Shown: one piece after another, positions 43,790-52,668 of the stretch
How the letters are laid out: each line of letters starts with the position of its first letter
Numbering within the stretch: the stretch's first letter is position 1
NCBI GenBank assembly: GCA_949383255.1
Contig: CASJPF010000021.1
Span: 1-61,016, forward strand
Direction: 5' to 3'
DNA length: 61,016 nucleotides
Source of the DNA: Lachnospiraceae bacterium
Lineage (GTDB): Bacteria > Bacillota > Clostridia > Lachnospirales > Lachnospiraceae
The notes under the pieces: generated by a model
Seen by the model: the letters and a program-made list of their open reading frames with translations, nothing else
What the model was told of the DNA's origin: nothing
Database searches by the model: none
Position numbers and translations under genes: made by a program

Positions 43790-45778
43790 ATGAAAATACA
43801 TTTTGGGGTGGATTATTATCCAGAGCACTGGCCAAAAAAGCGCTGGGAGACCGATGTGCAGCTTATGAAAGAAATGGGTGTACAAGTGGTGCGTATGGCA
43901 GAATTTTCATGGTTTAAAATGGAACCTGTGCAAGGGGAATTTCATTTTGAATGGCTTGAGGAGGCAATTGCACTTCTGGATCGTTATGGGATTAAGACAA
44001 TTCTGGGTACGCCAACAGCGGCACCGCCAGCGTGGATTATACACAAGAATCCAGAGATACAGCCAATTGATAGGGAAGGAAGACGTAGATTCTTTGGTGG
44101 ACGTCACCATGATTGCCAGTCGAATCCTATTTATCGCGCACATATTAAACAGTTTGTAACTGCATTTGCGAAACGTTTCGCAGATAACCCAGGTGTGATT
44201 GGATGGCAAATTGACAATGAGCTTGGCAATTCGCATGGTGAGTTATGTATGTGTGCCTCTTGCCGACAACTTTACCAGAAGTGGTTACAAAGAAAATATG
44301 GAACAATTGAAGCATTAAATCAAGCGTGGGGGACTGCATTTTGGAGTCAGGGCTATAATGACTTTACACAGATTGGGACGCCTTTGATTACGGCAGCAGG
44401 TGAAAATCCGTCAGCGATGCTTGACTGGAAATGTTATTGTTCTGATTTGATTGTGGATTTTGCTGATTGGCAGGCAGAAATTATTCGCGAGATTTGCCCG
44501 AATCATTTTATTACGCATAATTTTATGTGTTTTGATAATAAGGTAGATTATTATGACTTGGCAGGACTGCTAGATTTTGTATCAAATGATATTTATCCAG
44601 CAGGGCATTGGCAGAAAACGCCACATCAGCCTGAAAGTGAACTTGCAGCGTGTCATGATGTAATTCGTGGATATAAGAAAAAACCATTCTGGATGATGGA
44701 GCAGCAGTCAGGAATGGCAGGCTGGGAAATTATGGGGCGGGCCTTAGAACCAGGACAGATGTCAGCGTGGGCGATGCAGTCGGTTGCGCATGGGGCTGAT
44801 GTGGTGGTCTTTTTCCGGTGGAGAACCTGTGCAATGGGGACAGAACAATTTTGGCATGGCATTTTGGGACACAGTGGAAAACCAGGCAGAATCTACAATG
44901 AGGCAAAAAAACTGATTCACACTTTTACAAAATATATGGAAGATTTTGGGGGAAGTATGCCAAGTCCCCAGGTTGCGATTGTGCATAGTTTTCGACAGAA
45001 CTATGCACTGGATATTCAGCCGAATCACCCACAATTGCGCTATATAGAACATCTTCAAAAGTATTATAAAGCACTGTACGACAAAAAAATTCCTGTGGAT
45101 TTTGTGCAGGACATGGATGATTTGTCAAAGTATAAATTGGTAATTGCACCGCTTCAATATTTAATGACACCCGAGTTGGAACAGCATTATATAGATTACG
45201 TGGCGAACGGGGGACATCTGATTTTGACAATGCGTACTGGTGTAAAAGACGCAAACAATCTATGTATGACAGAAATAGAATTGCCTGGACGGCTTGGGGA
45301 ACTGTGTGGTATTGAAGTGCCAGAATATGACTGTTTACTTGAGGCAACAGGCGGTGTACTCTATGGAAAAAAAGAGTATGAGATTCAAAAGTGGTGTGAT
45401 ATTATAGAGTTAAAAGGTGCAAGTCAGATTGCGGAATACTCTACAGGTTTTTATAAACAGACACCTGCTATTACAGAAAATAAATATGGCAGTGGTATTG
45501 CATGGTATATTGGAACTGAGCCAGGTGAGGAGTTGATGGAAGATATTATGACCTATATCTCTGAAGTCTGTGAAATTGAGACGCTTGGCACAGCGGGGAA
45601 TGGTGTGGAGATGATGACCCGTGAAAGTGAGGACAAGGTATGGCTGTTTGTAATTAACCATACAAATGATGAGCAAGTCTACCATCTTCACGGAAGATAT
45701 ACGCTTCTGGAAGGAGAGCGGGAAGAGATGCTAAAACCATATGAAGTACAGCTTTTTGTGGGAAATAAGCACAAATAA
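43790..45778 (+). CDS. GH42 beta-galactosidase
   Basis: The start is set at the ATG at 43790 (MKIHFGVDYYPEHWPKKRW), which has ATGGAGG upstream; an in-frame ATG at 43775 would remove it. The 662-residue protein has a TIM barrel with acid/base Glu in WQIDNELGNS and nucleophile Glu in FWMMEQQSG, then a trimerisation domain (about 390-590) and a small C-terminal beta domain. The CMCASC stretch and an earlier Cys are positions where many GH42 enzymes bind zinc. There is no signal peptide, so it acts on imported galacto-oligosaccharides. A hairpin terminator follows. Confidence 0.92.
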   Translation: MKIHFGVDYYPEHWPKKRWETDVQLMKEMGVQVVRMAEFSWFKMEPVQGEFHFEWLEEAIALLDRYGIKTILGTPTAAPPAWIIHKNPEIQPIDREGRRRFFGGRHHDCQSNPIYRAHIKQFVTAFAKRFADNPGVIGWQIDNELGNSHGELCMCASCRQLYQKWLQRKYGTIEALNQAWGTAFWSQGYNDFTQIGTPLITAAGENPSAMLDWKCYCSDLIVDFADWQAEIIREICPNHFITHNFMCFDNKVDYYDLAGLLDFVSNDIYPAGHWQKTPHQPESELAACHDVIRGYKKKPFWMMEQQSGMAGWEIMGRALEPGQMSAWAMQSVAHGADVVVFFRWRTCAMGTEQFWHGILGHSGKPGRIYNEAKKLIHTFTKYMEDFGGSMPSPQVAIVHSFRQNYALDIQPNHPQLRYIEHLQKYYKALYDKKIPVDFVQDMDDLSKYKLVIAPLQYLMTPELEQHYIDYVANGGHLILTMRTGVKDANNLCMTEIELPGRLGELCGIEVPEYDCLLEATGGVLYGKKEYEIQKWCDIIELKGASQIAEYSTGFYKQTPAITENKYGSGIAWYIGTEPGEELMEDIMTYISEVCEIETLGTAGNGVEMMTRESEDKVWLFVINHTNDEQVYHLHGRYTLLEGEREEMLKPYEVQLFVGNKHK

Positions 45779-45803
45779 GGTGCGCGAAATGCAGGTTTGT
45801 TTC

Positions 45804-45836
45804 AATTGGGAATTGTGTAGTTCACAATTCCCAATT
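45804..45836. terminator. Hairpin between GH42 and the convergent nucleotidyltransferase gene
   Basis: AATTGGGAATTGTG (45804-45817) pairs exactly with CACAATTCCCAATT (45823-45836) around a 5-base loop. There is no long U-tract, but the position between convergent genes fits termination. Confidence 0.6.
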
Positions 45837-45858
45837 TCTGTATGGATAGGGGACTAAT

Positions 45859-46638
45859 TTATAGATTCAAATTAATAAATAATGTATTTAATTCTGTCCA
45901 ATCTGCAGTGCGGTCGTCAGCCATCGCATCAATTGTTTTTTTATAATAGGCAAGTTCTTTTTCAATATAGGTGTTTAGTCGGTCAATTCGAGGGGCTTTC
46001 TCAGATTCTGCCATTTGCATTTTGATATTGACAAGTTGGCAGACCATTTCCTTGTACTCTAATTCTAAGACTTCATCTACCAATTCTTGAAACAAAACTG
46101 GAGGTGGACAGGCTTTTTTCTCAATCCATTTACAAGCTAGAATTGGGCGTAGTACATAGAAATATTTTTTATATTTCACTGAATCTTCTATTAAATATTC
46201 GTGATAATTTTTCCGCGCAGTACCGTAGTAATGATACATTGCAGATTTGCAAGAAAAATATCTTTTGGATATCGTATAGATTTTTTGCCATTCTGGTGTA
46301 GTGTGGTATATAATTGGGGAGTTTGCCCATTCAAATAAAGTTGCATTGGATTTATGAAAATGCTGTAAAGTTTTAGATAAATCCCAGCCATTAATATCGA
46401 GCGTTTCATCAAGCGCCCAGTCAATAAAGTCTTGCTTAGGCTGTAATTCCAGATAATATTGTTGTGGTCGCACATAGATAAAGCGCACATCATAATCGCT
46501 GTCCGGCGATGCGAACCCCCAAGCACGACTGCCAGACTCGACAGCATAAAGTATTGTAACATGTTCTTTTTCTTCGATTTCTCTTAATTTCAAGGCGACA
46601 AGCTCCTCGATAGAACCCTCAAAGTCTTTATACTTCAT
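45859..46638 (-). CDS. RlaP-like predicted nucleotidyltransferase (second of a pair)
   Basis: The start is set at the ATG at 46638 (MKYKDFEGSIEELVALKLRE) with AAAGGA upstream; the frame is open back to 46755. The 259-residue protein has the polymerase-beta-type nucleotidyltransferase signature ESGSRAWGFASPDSDYDVRF (GS motif and DxD), with a third acid in LDINGWDL. It matches the RlaP-like family (PF10127), first noted for links to RNA repair. The reaction and target are unknown. It lies 98 bases after another member of the same family; the two share little sequence outside the motif. Confidence 0.8.
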   Translation of the reverse strand: MKYKDFEGSIEELVALKLREIEEKEHVTILYAVESGSRAWGFASPDSDYDVRFIYVRPQQYYLELQPKQDFIDWALDETLDINGWDLSKTLQHFHKSNATLFEWANSPIIYHTTPEWQKIYTISKRYFSCKSAMYHYYGTARKNYHEYLIEDSVKYKKYFYVLRPILACKWIEKKACPPPVLFQELVDEVLELEYKEMVCQLVNIKMQMAESEKAPRIDRLNTYIEKELAYYKKTIDAMADDRTADWTELNTLFINLNL

Positions 46639-46735
46639 TGGACAATATCCTTTCTTTAGATTCGACATTTTACTGCGAAGCAATTTGTTTTCTGCCGTTG
46701 GTTGATTCATTGCGCTAACACTTTTGAATCTTAAC

Positions 46736-47755
46736 TTATAGTGTATCAAGCACAACTTTCTCGTTGACAGACATCACAAACTCCTGTACCCGTTTCATAT
46801 CGGGCTCGTCAGGAAGCGTGGTATGTGCTGCCGCGGTGTCCAATTTTTGTTCATACTCATTTAACAGTTCGTAAAATTCATTCCGAAAAGTGCCGTCTGA
46901 TTTCTGATAGTTGCCATTTCGGATTTCGAGCAAAAGTTGGTATTCCTTTTTGCGATAGGTGCGAATCTCACCTTTTTCCAAAATGTCAATTGCCATCATA
47001 AAAAGTCGTATCAAATGCATAGCGTGTTTGTTCAAATGATTATCGTCTTTCTTGCGGTTACGTTTTCCGAGTTTGTCGTAATCTCGAACAATATTGTTCA
47101 TCTCATTCCAAATATTTTTATAGTCACGCAGCGGATAGTGTTTCAGATTAGCATCCACAAAAATTTCTTTCTCCAAATCTGGGTTGATTGCCGTGTCTGT
47201 GTAGATGTGAATTGCCCCATTTTCAAAAGATTCATAGCGTTTTCGGAAATCGTACATCGCGTTTTTGACAGAGTTAAAAATATGCTGTTCCTTTTCCCGC
47301 TGCGGATAGGAATCCCGCGCCAGTGCATTTTGTAGGCGTCGCAGTTGGGCGTCCGCATAGCCGCCAAAAGAATGAATTGCACGCTTTGACAAAAAAAGAT
47401 TTGCGTTGTCAATTAGTTCCTGTCCAAGTGGGTGCAGGTACAAGTAATGTTCTGGATTTAGTCCGAGCAGTTCTATTGTGTTTGGATTGCAACTTAAAAG
47501 TAGCGCAATCATTTTCATAAAACCATAGATTACAGTATCCGTTTTTGTGTCTACATATTGTTCAAAGTTTGTTAATCCGATTAAATCGGATTTTCTGTTT
47601 AAAGTTACTCCTCTGATATCGATGTCACTTTTTTCGTTGTTTGTGCCATAGGAATAGCTTCCGGCAAGCCCTAGAAGAATCACATGTCTGCCTAGATGCG
47701 CGTCAGATTGCAAGAAATTGTAAGCCTCGGAAGATAAAATTTTAGAATCAATCAT
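46736..47755 (-). CDS. RlaP-like predicted nucleotidyltransferase (first of a pair)
   Basis: The start is set at the ATG at 47755 (MIDSKILSSEAYNFL) with GAGGTG seven bases upstream. The 339-residue protein carries GLAGSYSYGTNNEKSDIDIR, the same GS/DxD catalytic motif, followed by a large helical domain rich in Arg and Lys (about 150-250). That domain is expected to bind RNA or nucleotide. Its partner lies downstream on the same strand, and pairs of PF10127 proteins often occur together. No RNA ligase is adjacent here. Confidence 0.78.
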   Translation of the reverse strand: MIDSKILSSEAYNFLQSDAHLGRHVILLGLAGSYSYGTNNEKSDIDIRGVTLNRKSDLIGLTNFEQYVDTKTDTVIYGFMKMIALLLSCNPNTIELLGLNPEHYLYLHPLGQELIDNANLFLSKRAIHSFGGYADAQLRRLQNALARDSYPQREKEQHIFNSVKNAMYDFRKRYESFENGAIHIYTDTAINPDLEKEIFVDANLKHYPLRDYKNIWNEMNNIVRDYDKLGKRNRKKDDNHLNKHAMHLIRLFMMAIDILEKGEIRTYRKKEYQLLLEIRNGNYQKSDGTFRNEFYELLNEYEQKLDTAAAHTTLPDEPDMKRVQEFVMSVNEKVVLDTL

Positions 47756-47806
47756 ATTGCACCTCACAGAAGATAAAATGGAAGTCTTAAAGACCCAATG
47801 ACCTTT

Positions 47807-47903
47807 TGGTTCTTATTTAAATATCCCCTTTAAAGTATTTGAATCCAAGGGCACTGGCTCCGCATCATTAATGGTTCTTATTTAAATATCCCCTTTAAAG
47901 TAT
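47807..47903. repeat. Direct 32-base duplication of a gene 3' end
   Basis: TGGTTCTTATTTAAATATCC begins an identical 32-base block at 47807-47838 and 47872-47903. The second copy contains the stop codon and last codons (LKGIFK) of the small gene on the minus strand. The duplicate lies just beyond it, after 33 unrelated bases. Confidence 0.8.
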
Positions 47904-48099
47904 CTACAACTTTAGATGCTCCATCCATCGTTAGTTTTGCTTTTACACCATCGATGATCTTCATGACAATATCATCAGGTAAATCCACGCCAATTATCTT
48001 TTCGATTACCTTTACAGGTTCTTTATCAAACTGTTCTTTAATATTAGGATTTTGGGAAATCTCCTTTATCACTTTACTTATTTGCTCTTTAATATCCAT
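47878..48099 (-). CDS. Small helical acidic protein of unknown function
   Basis: A 73-residue protein (MDIKEQISKVIKEISQNPNI, then GVDLPDDIVMKIIDGVKAKL). The pattern NPNIKEQFDKEPVKVIEKII followed by a LPDD turn recalls the helical leader fold of Nif11/NHLP-type peptides. There is no GG cleavage site or Cys-rich core, so it is probably a stand-alone small protein. GGGAG lies upstream of the ATG. Its 3' end is duplicated downstream. Confidence 0.6.
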   Translation of the reverse strand: MDIKEQISKVIKEISQNPNIKEQFDKEPVKVIEKIIGVDLPDDIVMKIIDGVKAKLTMDGASKVVDTLKGIFK

Positions 48100-48593
48100 T
48101 TTTTATTTCTCCCTTTTATATGAAAGTATGCTATTCTACAAATTTTCATCTGTAAGATAGCTTATTTTTTACGCATTTTATTGTACAATACATTTAAAAA
48201 AAATTCAAGAATTTCATACACTACTCAGCTTCCATACTTAAATTTTTATCTGCTCAATCTCAAAAAAAGTTGGTACAGTCATAGAACAATATTCTATTAT
48301 TTAAATACATAATAAAATACTCCAATCACAGCAAATATAACACATCACGCGAATGCAAAATTTATGGGAGTGTAGAGATTTTCTCTTTGATGAACTGTCA
48401 AAAACTCAGGATTGGGAACAAAAAAGTTTACACCAAAATTTACACCATTTTGCCGTGAATTTATGTGAAGATATGTAGATTTATATGTAGTATAGTAATT
48501 TTTTGTTAATATTACAAATTTCAAAAAATGCCCAAAACCCCTTGATTTTCAAATAATTTCATGTTATATTAAATTCTGTAAATTAAATAATAA
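48100..48593. other. A+T-rich intergenic region ahead of the FMN riboswitch
   Basis: Nearly 500 bases with frequent stops in all frames. It should contain the minus-strand promoter for the small helical gene and the plus-strand promoter for the riboswitch transcript. I see no clear hexamers, repeat or ORF to report. Confidence 0.4.
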
Positions 48594-48712
48594 ATCTTCG
48601 GGGCAGGGTGCAATTCCCTACCGGCGGTAAAGTCCGCGACCCTTTTTGGATACACAAAGAGGCTGATATGGTGCGATTCCATAACCGACAGTAAAGTCTG
48701 GATGAGAGAAGA
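48594..48712 (+). ncRNA. FMN riboswitch (RFN element)
   Basis: The conserved RFN core is present in order: P1 (ATCTTC/GAAGAT), GGGGCAGGGTG, AATTCCCTACCGGCGGTAA, AGTCCGCGACCC, a variable stem, then GGTGCGATTCCATAACCGAC, AGTAAAGTCTGGATGAGAGA. FMN binding should stop expression of the downstream riboflavin transporter through the terminator at 48758. Confidence 0.95.
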
Positions 48713-48757
48713 TACAAAGCCTTTGCGGAAAATGGAAAGGCTGTGGTTTTGTGTATG

Positions 48758-48792
48758 AATCCCCGAATGCGTGATGTGTTCGGGATTTTTTA
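48758..48792 (+). terminator. Riboswitch expression-platform terminator
   Basis: AATCCCCGAA (48758-48767) pairs with TTCGGGATT (48779-48787) with one bulged C, followed by a T-run. It lies 46 bases after the aptamer; the intervening GGAAAGGCTGTGGTT region could form the anti-terminator. Confidence 0.75.
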
Positions 48793-48863
48793 TGTGCACG
48801 CGGATGCAGAGGAAATATGCCATTGTATGGTGCGGCGAGTAGGGGAATATAAATCTTCTCTAA
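48791..48863 (+). repeat. Dispersed post-terminator repeat, copy 2 (shortened)
   Basis: It begins directly at the T-run of the riboswitch terminator and shares GGATGCAGAGGAAATATGCC and flanks with copies 1 and 3. It has lost part of the centre, and its terminal hairpin is degenerate. It therefore sits in the mRNA leader between riboswitch and ribU. Confidence 0.7.
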
Positions 48864-48927
48864 TCAATGACATACAGATACACTGTTTATATGCCTTTAA
48901 GAAGATTGGAAAAAAGGAGAGAACTAT

Positions 48928-49689
48928 ATGAAACTATTTTTTACAAACATTATTGAAAATCTCACATTTGTATTGGAATTTGTGGGAATTGTTGCAGTGC
49001 TAGTGCTTGCAGCAGTGCTGGCAGAAAAGTTGATTGCAAAGCGAAATGGGAAGCAAGGTAAGATACTGACTGCCAGAAAAACTGCTATGATTGGTATGTT
49101 TTCTGCCATTGCGGGAGTCCTAATGACAATCGAATTTCCAGTGCCGTTTGCTCCACCATTTTATGGGATTGATGCCAGTGAATTGCCCGTTTTAATCTGC
49201 GGATTTGCATTTGGTCCTGTTGCGGGTGTGCTCACAGAATTTGTCAAGATTATTGTAAAATTATTGTTTAAGCCAACCTCTACGGCGTTTGTTGGAGAGC
49301 TTGCTAATTTTTGTGTTGGCTGTTCTATGATTTTACCAGCGACAATTATTTATCATATAAAAAAGAAAAAGTTGACTGCCATAGCGGGAAGTGCAGTTGG
49401 AACGCTTTGCATGACAATATTTGGCACATTTTTTAATGCGGTGTATTTATTACCAACGTTTGCGGTAATGTATGGTATGCCTATGGAAGCGCTGATTGAG
49501 ATGGGAACCAAGATTAACAGCAATATTACCAATGTGATTACATTTGTGGCTTTTTGTGTGGCACCATTAAATCTATTAAAAGGAACGATGGTATCTGTTT
49601 TAACGTTTTTGCTTTACAAACCATTAAGCCCAATTTTGAAAGCATCTTATGATACTGCTGCGAAGAATGGACGTGCAGAAAGAGCTTAA
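48928..49689 (+). CDS. ribU: Riboflavin ECF transporter substrate-binding subunit (RibU-like)
   Basis: A 253-residue protein with AAAAAGGAGAG ahead of the ATG. About six membrane helices follow an extra N-terminal helix of about 45 residues. Family elements include KTAMIGMFSAIAGVLMTIEF, FYGIDASELPVLICGF and GPVAGVLTEFVKIIVK. It captures riboflavin and works with a shared ECF module encoded elsewhere. Placement under an FMN riboswitch confirms the substrate. Confidence 0.93.
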   Translation: MKLFFTNIIENLTFVLEFVGIVAVLVLAAVLAEKLIAKRNGKQGKILTARKTAMIGMFSAIAGVLMTIEFPVPFAPPFYGIDASELPVLICGFAFGPVAGVLTEFVKIIVKLLFKPTSTAFVGELANFCVGCSMILPATIIYHIKKKKLTAIAGSAVGTLCMTIFGTFFNAVYLLPTFAVMYGMPMEALIEMGTKINSNITNVITFVAFCVAPLNLLKGTMVSVLTFLLYKPLSPILKASYDTAAKNGRAERA

Positions 49690-49710
49690 GAACTGTTAAA
49701 AAATTACTTT

Positions 49711-49870
49711 AGGAATTGTAGGAAAATAAGTGATGCAGATTGCGTAGGATATTTCTTCGAGGAGGTATGTCAAAAAATGTAGGCGTAGCGGGCTACGGCG
49801 AGGCTTTTTGGCATGCATAATCGGAGGAATAGCCAAGTCAAGATGCGTCAGTTATTTTTCTACAGTTCCT
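49711..49870. repeat. MITE-like dispersed repeat, complete copy
   Basis: A 160-base element with terminal inverted repeats: AGGAATTGTAGGAAAATAAG at the left, and at the right the complement of AGGAACTGTAGAAAAATAAC. Inside are GCGTAGCGGGCTACGGCG and other hairpins. It matches 40631-40765 in reverse orientation at high identity, and there are shorter relatives at 37253 and 18768. There is no transposase ORF, so it would be non-autonomous. Confidence 0.85.
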
Positions 49871-49878
49871 TATTTAAC

Positions 49879-49916
49879 AAGACACTTTTAATCTTTATGA
49901 GAGTGTCTTTTTTTTA
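49879..49916 (+). terminator. Intrinsic terminator downstream of ribU
   Basis: AAGACACT (49879-49886) pairs with AGTGTCTT (49902-49909), followed by eight T. The ribU stop is 190 bases upstream, because the MITE-like repeat lies between gene and terminator. Confidence 0.75.
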
Positions 49917-50000
49917 TGCGCACGCCGATGCAGAGGAAATATGCCATTGCATGGCACATTGGCGCGTGAGTAGGAAACGATAAATCTTCCCTACTCGATT
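49915..50000 (+). repeat. Dispersed post-terminator repeat, copy 3
   Basis: It starts inside the T-run of the ribU terminator and carries the shared CCGATGCAGAGGAAATATGC and GCCATTGCATGGC segments. It ends with an imperfect GAGTAGGAAA...TTCCCTACTC hairpin. Similar to copies 1 and 2. Confidence 0.75.
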
Positions 50001-50234
50001 GCACAGACCCATGCGGGGGAAATAAGTCTGTAGGGTGCCCGCTAACATAAAATTTTTGAAAAATAATAACAAAATGATTAGATATTTTTTATGGAAAATA
50101 CATAATTTCCAAGAGATATTAATACATTTTTTAGGTATTGTAAATTAATGTAAAATTAAGAAAATGTTAAAGACAAAATAAATGTGTAGTGCTATGATAT
50201 GACATATATTTAAAAGGAGAAGTGAGGAAGAAAA

Positions 50235-50990
50235 ATGGATGAGACGGAGACGTTAGGGAAAACATTAATTGAGATTCGGGATATGAGAAAGATTTATAAT
50301 CCTGGTGAAAATGAGGTACATGCGCTTGACGGAATTGATCTTACCATATGTGAGCGAGAATTTGTTGCAATTATAGGACATTCTGGTTCCGGTAAATCGA
50401 CATTGATGAATATGCTAGGCTGTCTGGATGTGCCAACTTCTGGAACTTATATGCTGCATGGCATTGATGTGTCAGATATGGAGGATGATGAATTGTCAGA
50501 TGTGAGAAACCGAGAGATTGGTTTTATTTTTCAGGGGTTTAATTTAATTCAAAATCTAACTGCTGTAGAAAATGTTACGCTGCCATTAATTTATCGCGGT
50601 GTGAGCAAGCGAGAGCGGGAGGAGCTGGCATTGAGGGCACTTGAGAAAGTGGGATTGTCGCATAGATTAGACCACAAGCCAGCACAGATGTCAGGTGGTC
50701 AGCAGCAGAGGGTTGCAATCGCAAGGGCGATTGCGCAGGCACCGCCAATTATATTGGCAGATGAACCAACTGGAAATTTGGATTCTAACTCGACAAAAGA
50801 AATTCTACAGATTTTGCGGGAGCTTCACGGCGAAGGTAGGACAGTAATTTTGATTACGCATGACAATGAGATTGCAGAACAGGCAGATAGAGTTATTAAG
50901 ATACGAGACGGAAAAATCGTTTCGGATACGAGGCAAAATGGACCTCAATTATTAAAACAGGAAAACATGGAGGACGAAAAAAATGAGTAA
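50235..50990 (+). CDS. MacB-type ABC transporter ATP-binding protein
   Basis: A 251-residue ATPase with AAAAGGAGAAG upstream of the ATG. Walker A is GHSGSGKST, Q-loop GFIFQGFNLI, signature MSGGQQQRVAIARAI, Walker [14 protein letters not shown] and switch LITHD. The MacB/LolD/FtsE-like subgroup works mechanically with FtsX-fold permeases. Its end overlaps the adaptor gene by 8 bases, and a permease of that fold follows. The operon probably exports a peptide or antibiotic or senses envelope stress. Confidence 0.92.
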   Translation: MDETETLGKTLIEIRDMRKIYNPGENEVHALDGIDLTICEREFVAIIGHSGSGKSTLMNMLGCLDVPTSGTYMLHGIDVSDMEDDELSDVRNREIGFIFQGFNLIQNLTAVENVTLPLIYRGVSKREREELALRALEKVGLSHRLDHKPAQMSGGQQQRVAIARAIAQAPPIILADEPTGNLDSNSTKEILQILRELHGEGRTVILITHDNEIAEQADRVIKIRDGKIVSDTRQNGPQLLKQENMEDEKNE

Positions 50991-52668
50991 GGAAGAAAAG
51001 AATATACAAAATACAGAGGGAGGGAAAAAGACACGCAGGCGGAAAAAGAAAAAATTAAAGTTTATTATTCCTGTTGTTGCTGTGCTGGTAGTAGTAATTG
51101 TAGTAAAATCTTTTTCTGGCAAAAAAAGTGTGGCGATTCCTGTCTATACAGATAAAATATCGGTAGGTGATATTGATACGGAACTCAACGTTAGCGGAAA
51201 GGTAGTTGCGGAGGAATCCGTTACATTTTTTGCACCGGCTGAGGCAAAAGTGGAAGAGGTTGAAGTACAAAAAGGTGATATTGTCAAGGCGGGAGATGTA
51301 CTGTTATGTTTTGACGAGGAGGCAGTTGCCTATGCGAAGCAAAAGTCAGAATTAGAACAGAGAATTAGTTCGGCAGATTACAGTTCCAATGTACAATATA
51401 ATGACGAGCAGAAGGCAAAATTGGCAGAAGCTGAGGCGGAGATTGCACAGTGTGAAGCTGTGATAGACAGTTATGAGCAGTACATAGACGATTTGACAAA
51501 CAGTATTACCGATCTGACAGCATTAAAAAAATCAGATTTATATGCTAAGATTTATAAAGTTGAGAAAGAAATCAATAATTATGATCTGGCAATACAGACA
51601 CCGACCAAAGACACAGATGTTGAAATGCTAATGGGAAAAAAGGTGGAGAAGCAGAATGAGTTAAATAAACTGAACAATGAATTAAGTCTGCTCTCAGATT
51701 ACAAAACCGATTATGGATGGGAAGACATGCTGACACAGGCAAAAAAAGTGCTTGCAGATTATCAGGAGCGTCTCTCCGAGGCAAAAAGTGTGAAAGCAGG
51801 AGCAGAGTCCGCAGTTGTAAATGGAAATAAACTGGAAGGGTATGCGCTAAACAAGGAAAAAACAAAGTTAGAAGGTCAGGATGCGGAAAGAAAATATAAA
51901 GCAGTACTAAATGGGATTGTGGCAGATTTCAATGGAGTTATCTCTGATTTGAACGTTGTGAAAGGTGCAACTGTGCAGGAAGGAACACAGCTCATGGTTC
52001 TTGAGAGCATTGACAATGTATGCGTTGAGTTTCAGGCTTCAAAATATGCGTTGGAAACCCTTGTGCTTGGACAGCCAGCGGAGATTACTATCTCCGGAAA
52101 AAGCTATACTGGCACGGTTTCCAAAATCAATCATATAGCGGAGGAAAATACATCTGGTACAGCGACCGTTGCAGCAAGAATACATATTGACAATCCCGAC
52201 GAGAACATTTTTTTGGGACTTGATGCAAAACTTAAAATTTTGACGGCGAGTGAGAAAGGTGTTTTGCAAGTCCCCGTCGAGGCAGTCAATGTTGACAGTC
52301 AAGGCGAGTTCTGTTATCTGATTGAGAATGGCGTTCTTGCTAAGAAATATGTCAAAACTGGTATTTCTTCAGAAACTTATATCCAAATTTTAGATGGTCT
52401 TTCAGAGAATCAGGAGATTGTGACAACATCTGTCTACGGAATAGGGCTTGATGAAGGAATGACTGTGACAGGTATGCCAATTTCTGGTATGAGTGGCGCG
52501 GAGATAGGTGGTGCAGGCACAGAAAGCACAGGCGTGAATAACACAGTAAGTGCAAGTGTAAATGATACAGAAAGCACAGATGTGAATGATACACAAGCGC
52601 AGTCTGCAGAGCAGGAGGACGCAGATGCATCACAGAAGCAGACGGAGGATGGAACAGACAATGGCTAG
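50983..52668 (+). CDS. HlyD/MacA-like adaptor protein with long coiled coil
   Basis: A 561-residue membrane-fusion-type protein. A Lys-rich cytoplasmic start (KKTRRRKKKKLKF) leads to one membrane helix (about 27-43), the lipoyl half-domain (AEAKVEEVEVQKGDIVKAGD), a long antiparallel coiled coil (about 120-300), the second lipoyl half and beta-barrel (GIVADFNGVISDLNVVKGAT), and a C-terminal membrane-proximal part. The tail after about residue 500 is a low-complexity Ser/Thr/Val repeat (DTESTDVNDTQAQ). In Gram-positives such adaptors span the wall rather than an outer membrane. Confidence 0.9.
   Translation: MSKEEKNIQNTEGGKKTRRRKKKKLKFIIPVVAVLVVVIVVKSFSGKKSVAIPVYTDKISVGDIDTELNVSGKVVAEESVTFFAPAEAKVEEVEVQKGDIVKAGDVLLCFDEEAVAYAKQKSELEQRISSADYSSNVQYNDEQKAKLAEAEAEIAQCEAVIDSYEQYIDDLTNSITDLTALKKSDLYAKIYKVEKEINNYDLAIQTPTKDTDVEMLMGKKVEKQNELNKLNNELSLLSDYKTDYGWEDMLTQAKKVLADYQERLSEAKSVKAGAESAVVNGNKLEGYALNKEKTKLEGQDAERKYKAVLNGIVADFNGVISDLNVVKGATVQEGTQLMVLESIDNVCVEFQASKYALETLVLGQPAEITISGKSYTGTVSKINHIAEENTSGTATVAARIHIDNPDENIFLGLDAKLKILTASEKGVLQVPVEAVNVDSQGEFCYLIENGVLAKKYVKTGISSETYIQILDGLSENQEIVTTSVYGIGLDEGMTVTGMPISGMSGAEIGGAGTESTGVNNTVSASVNDTESTDVNDTQAQSAEQEDADASQKQTEDGTDNG

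Noticed and set aside
47806..47910. Possible CRISPR-like direct repeats
   Set aside because: Only two repeat units with a 33-base gap, and one lies in a coding 3' end; no array and no cas genes. Treated as a local duplication.
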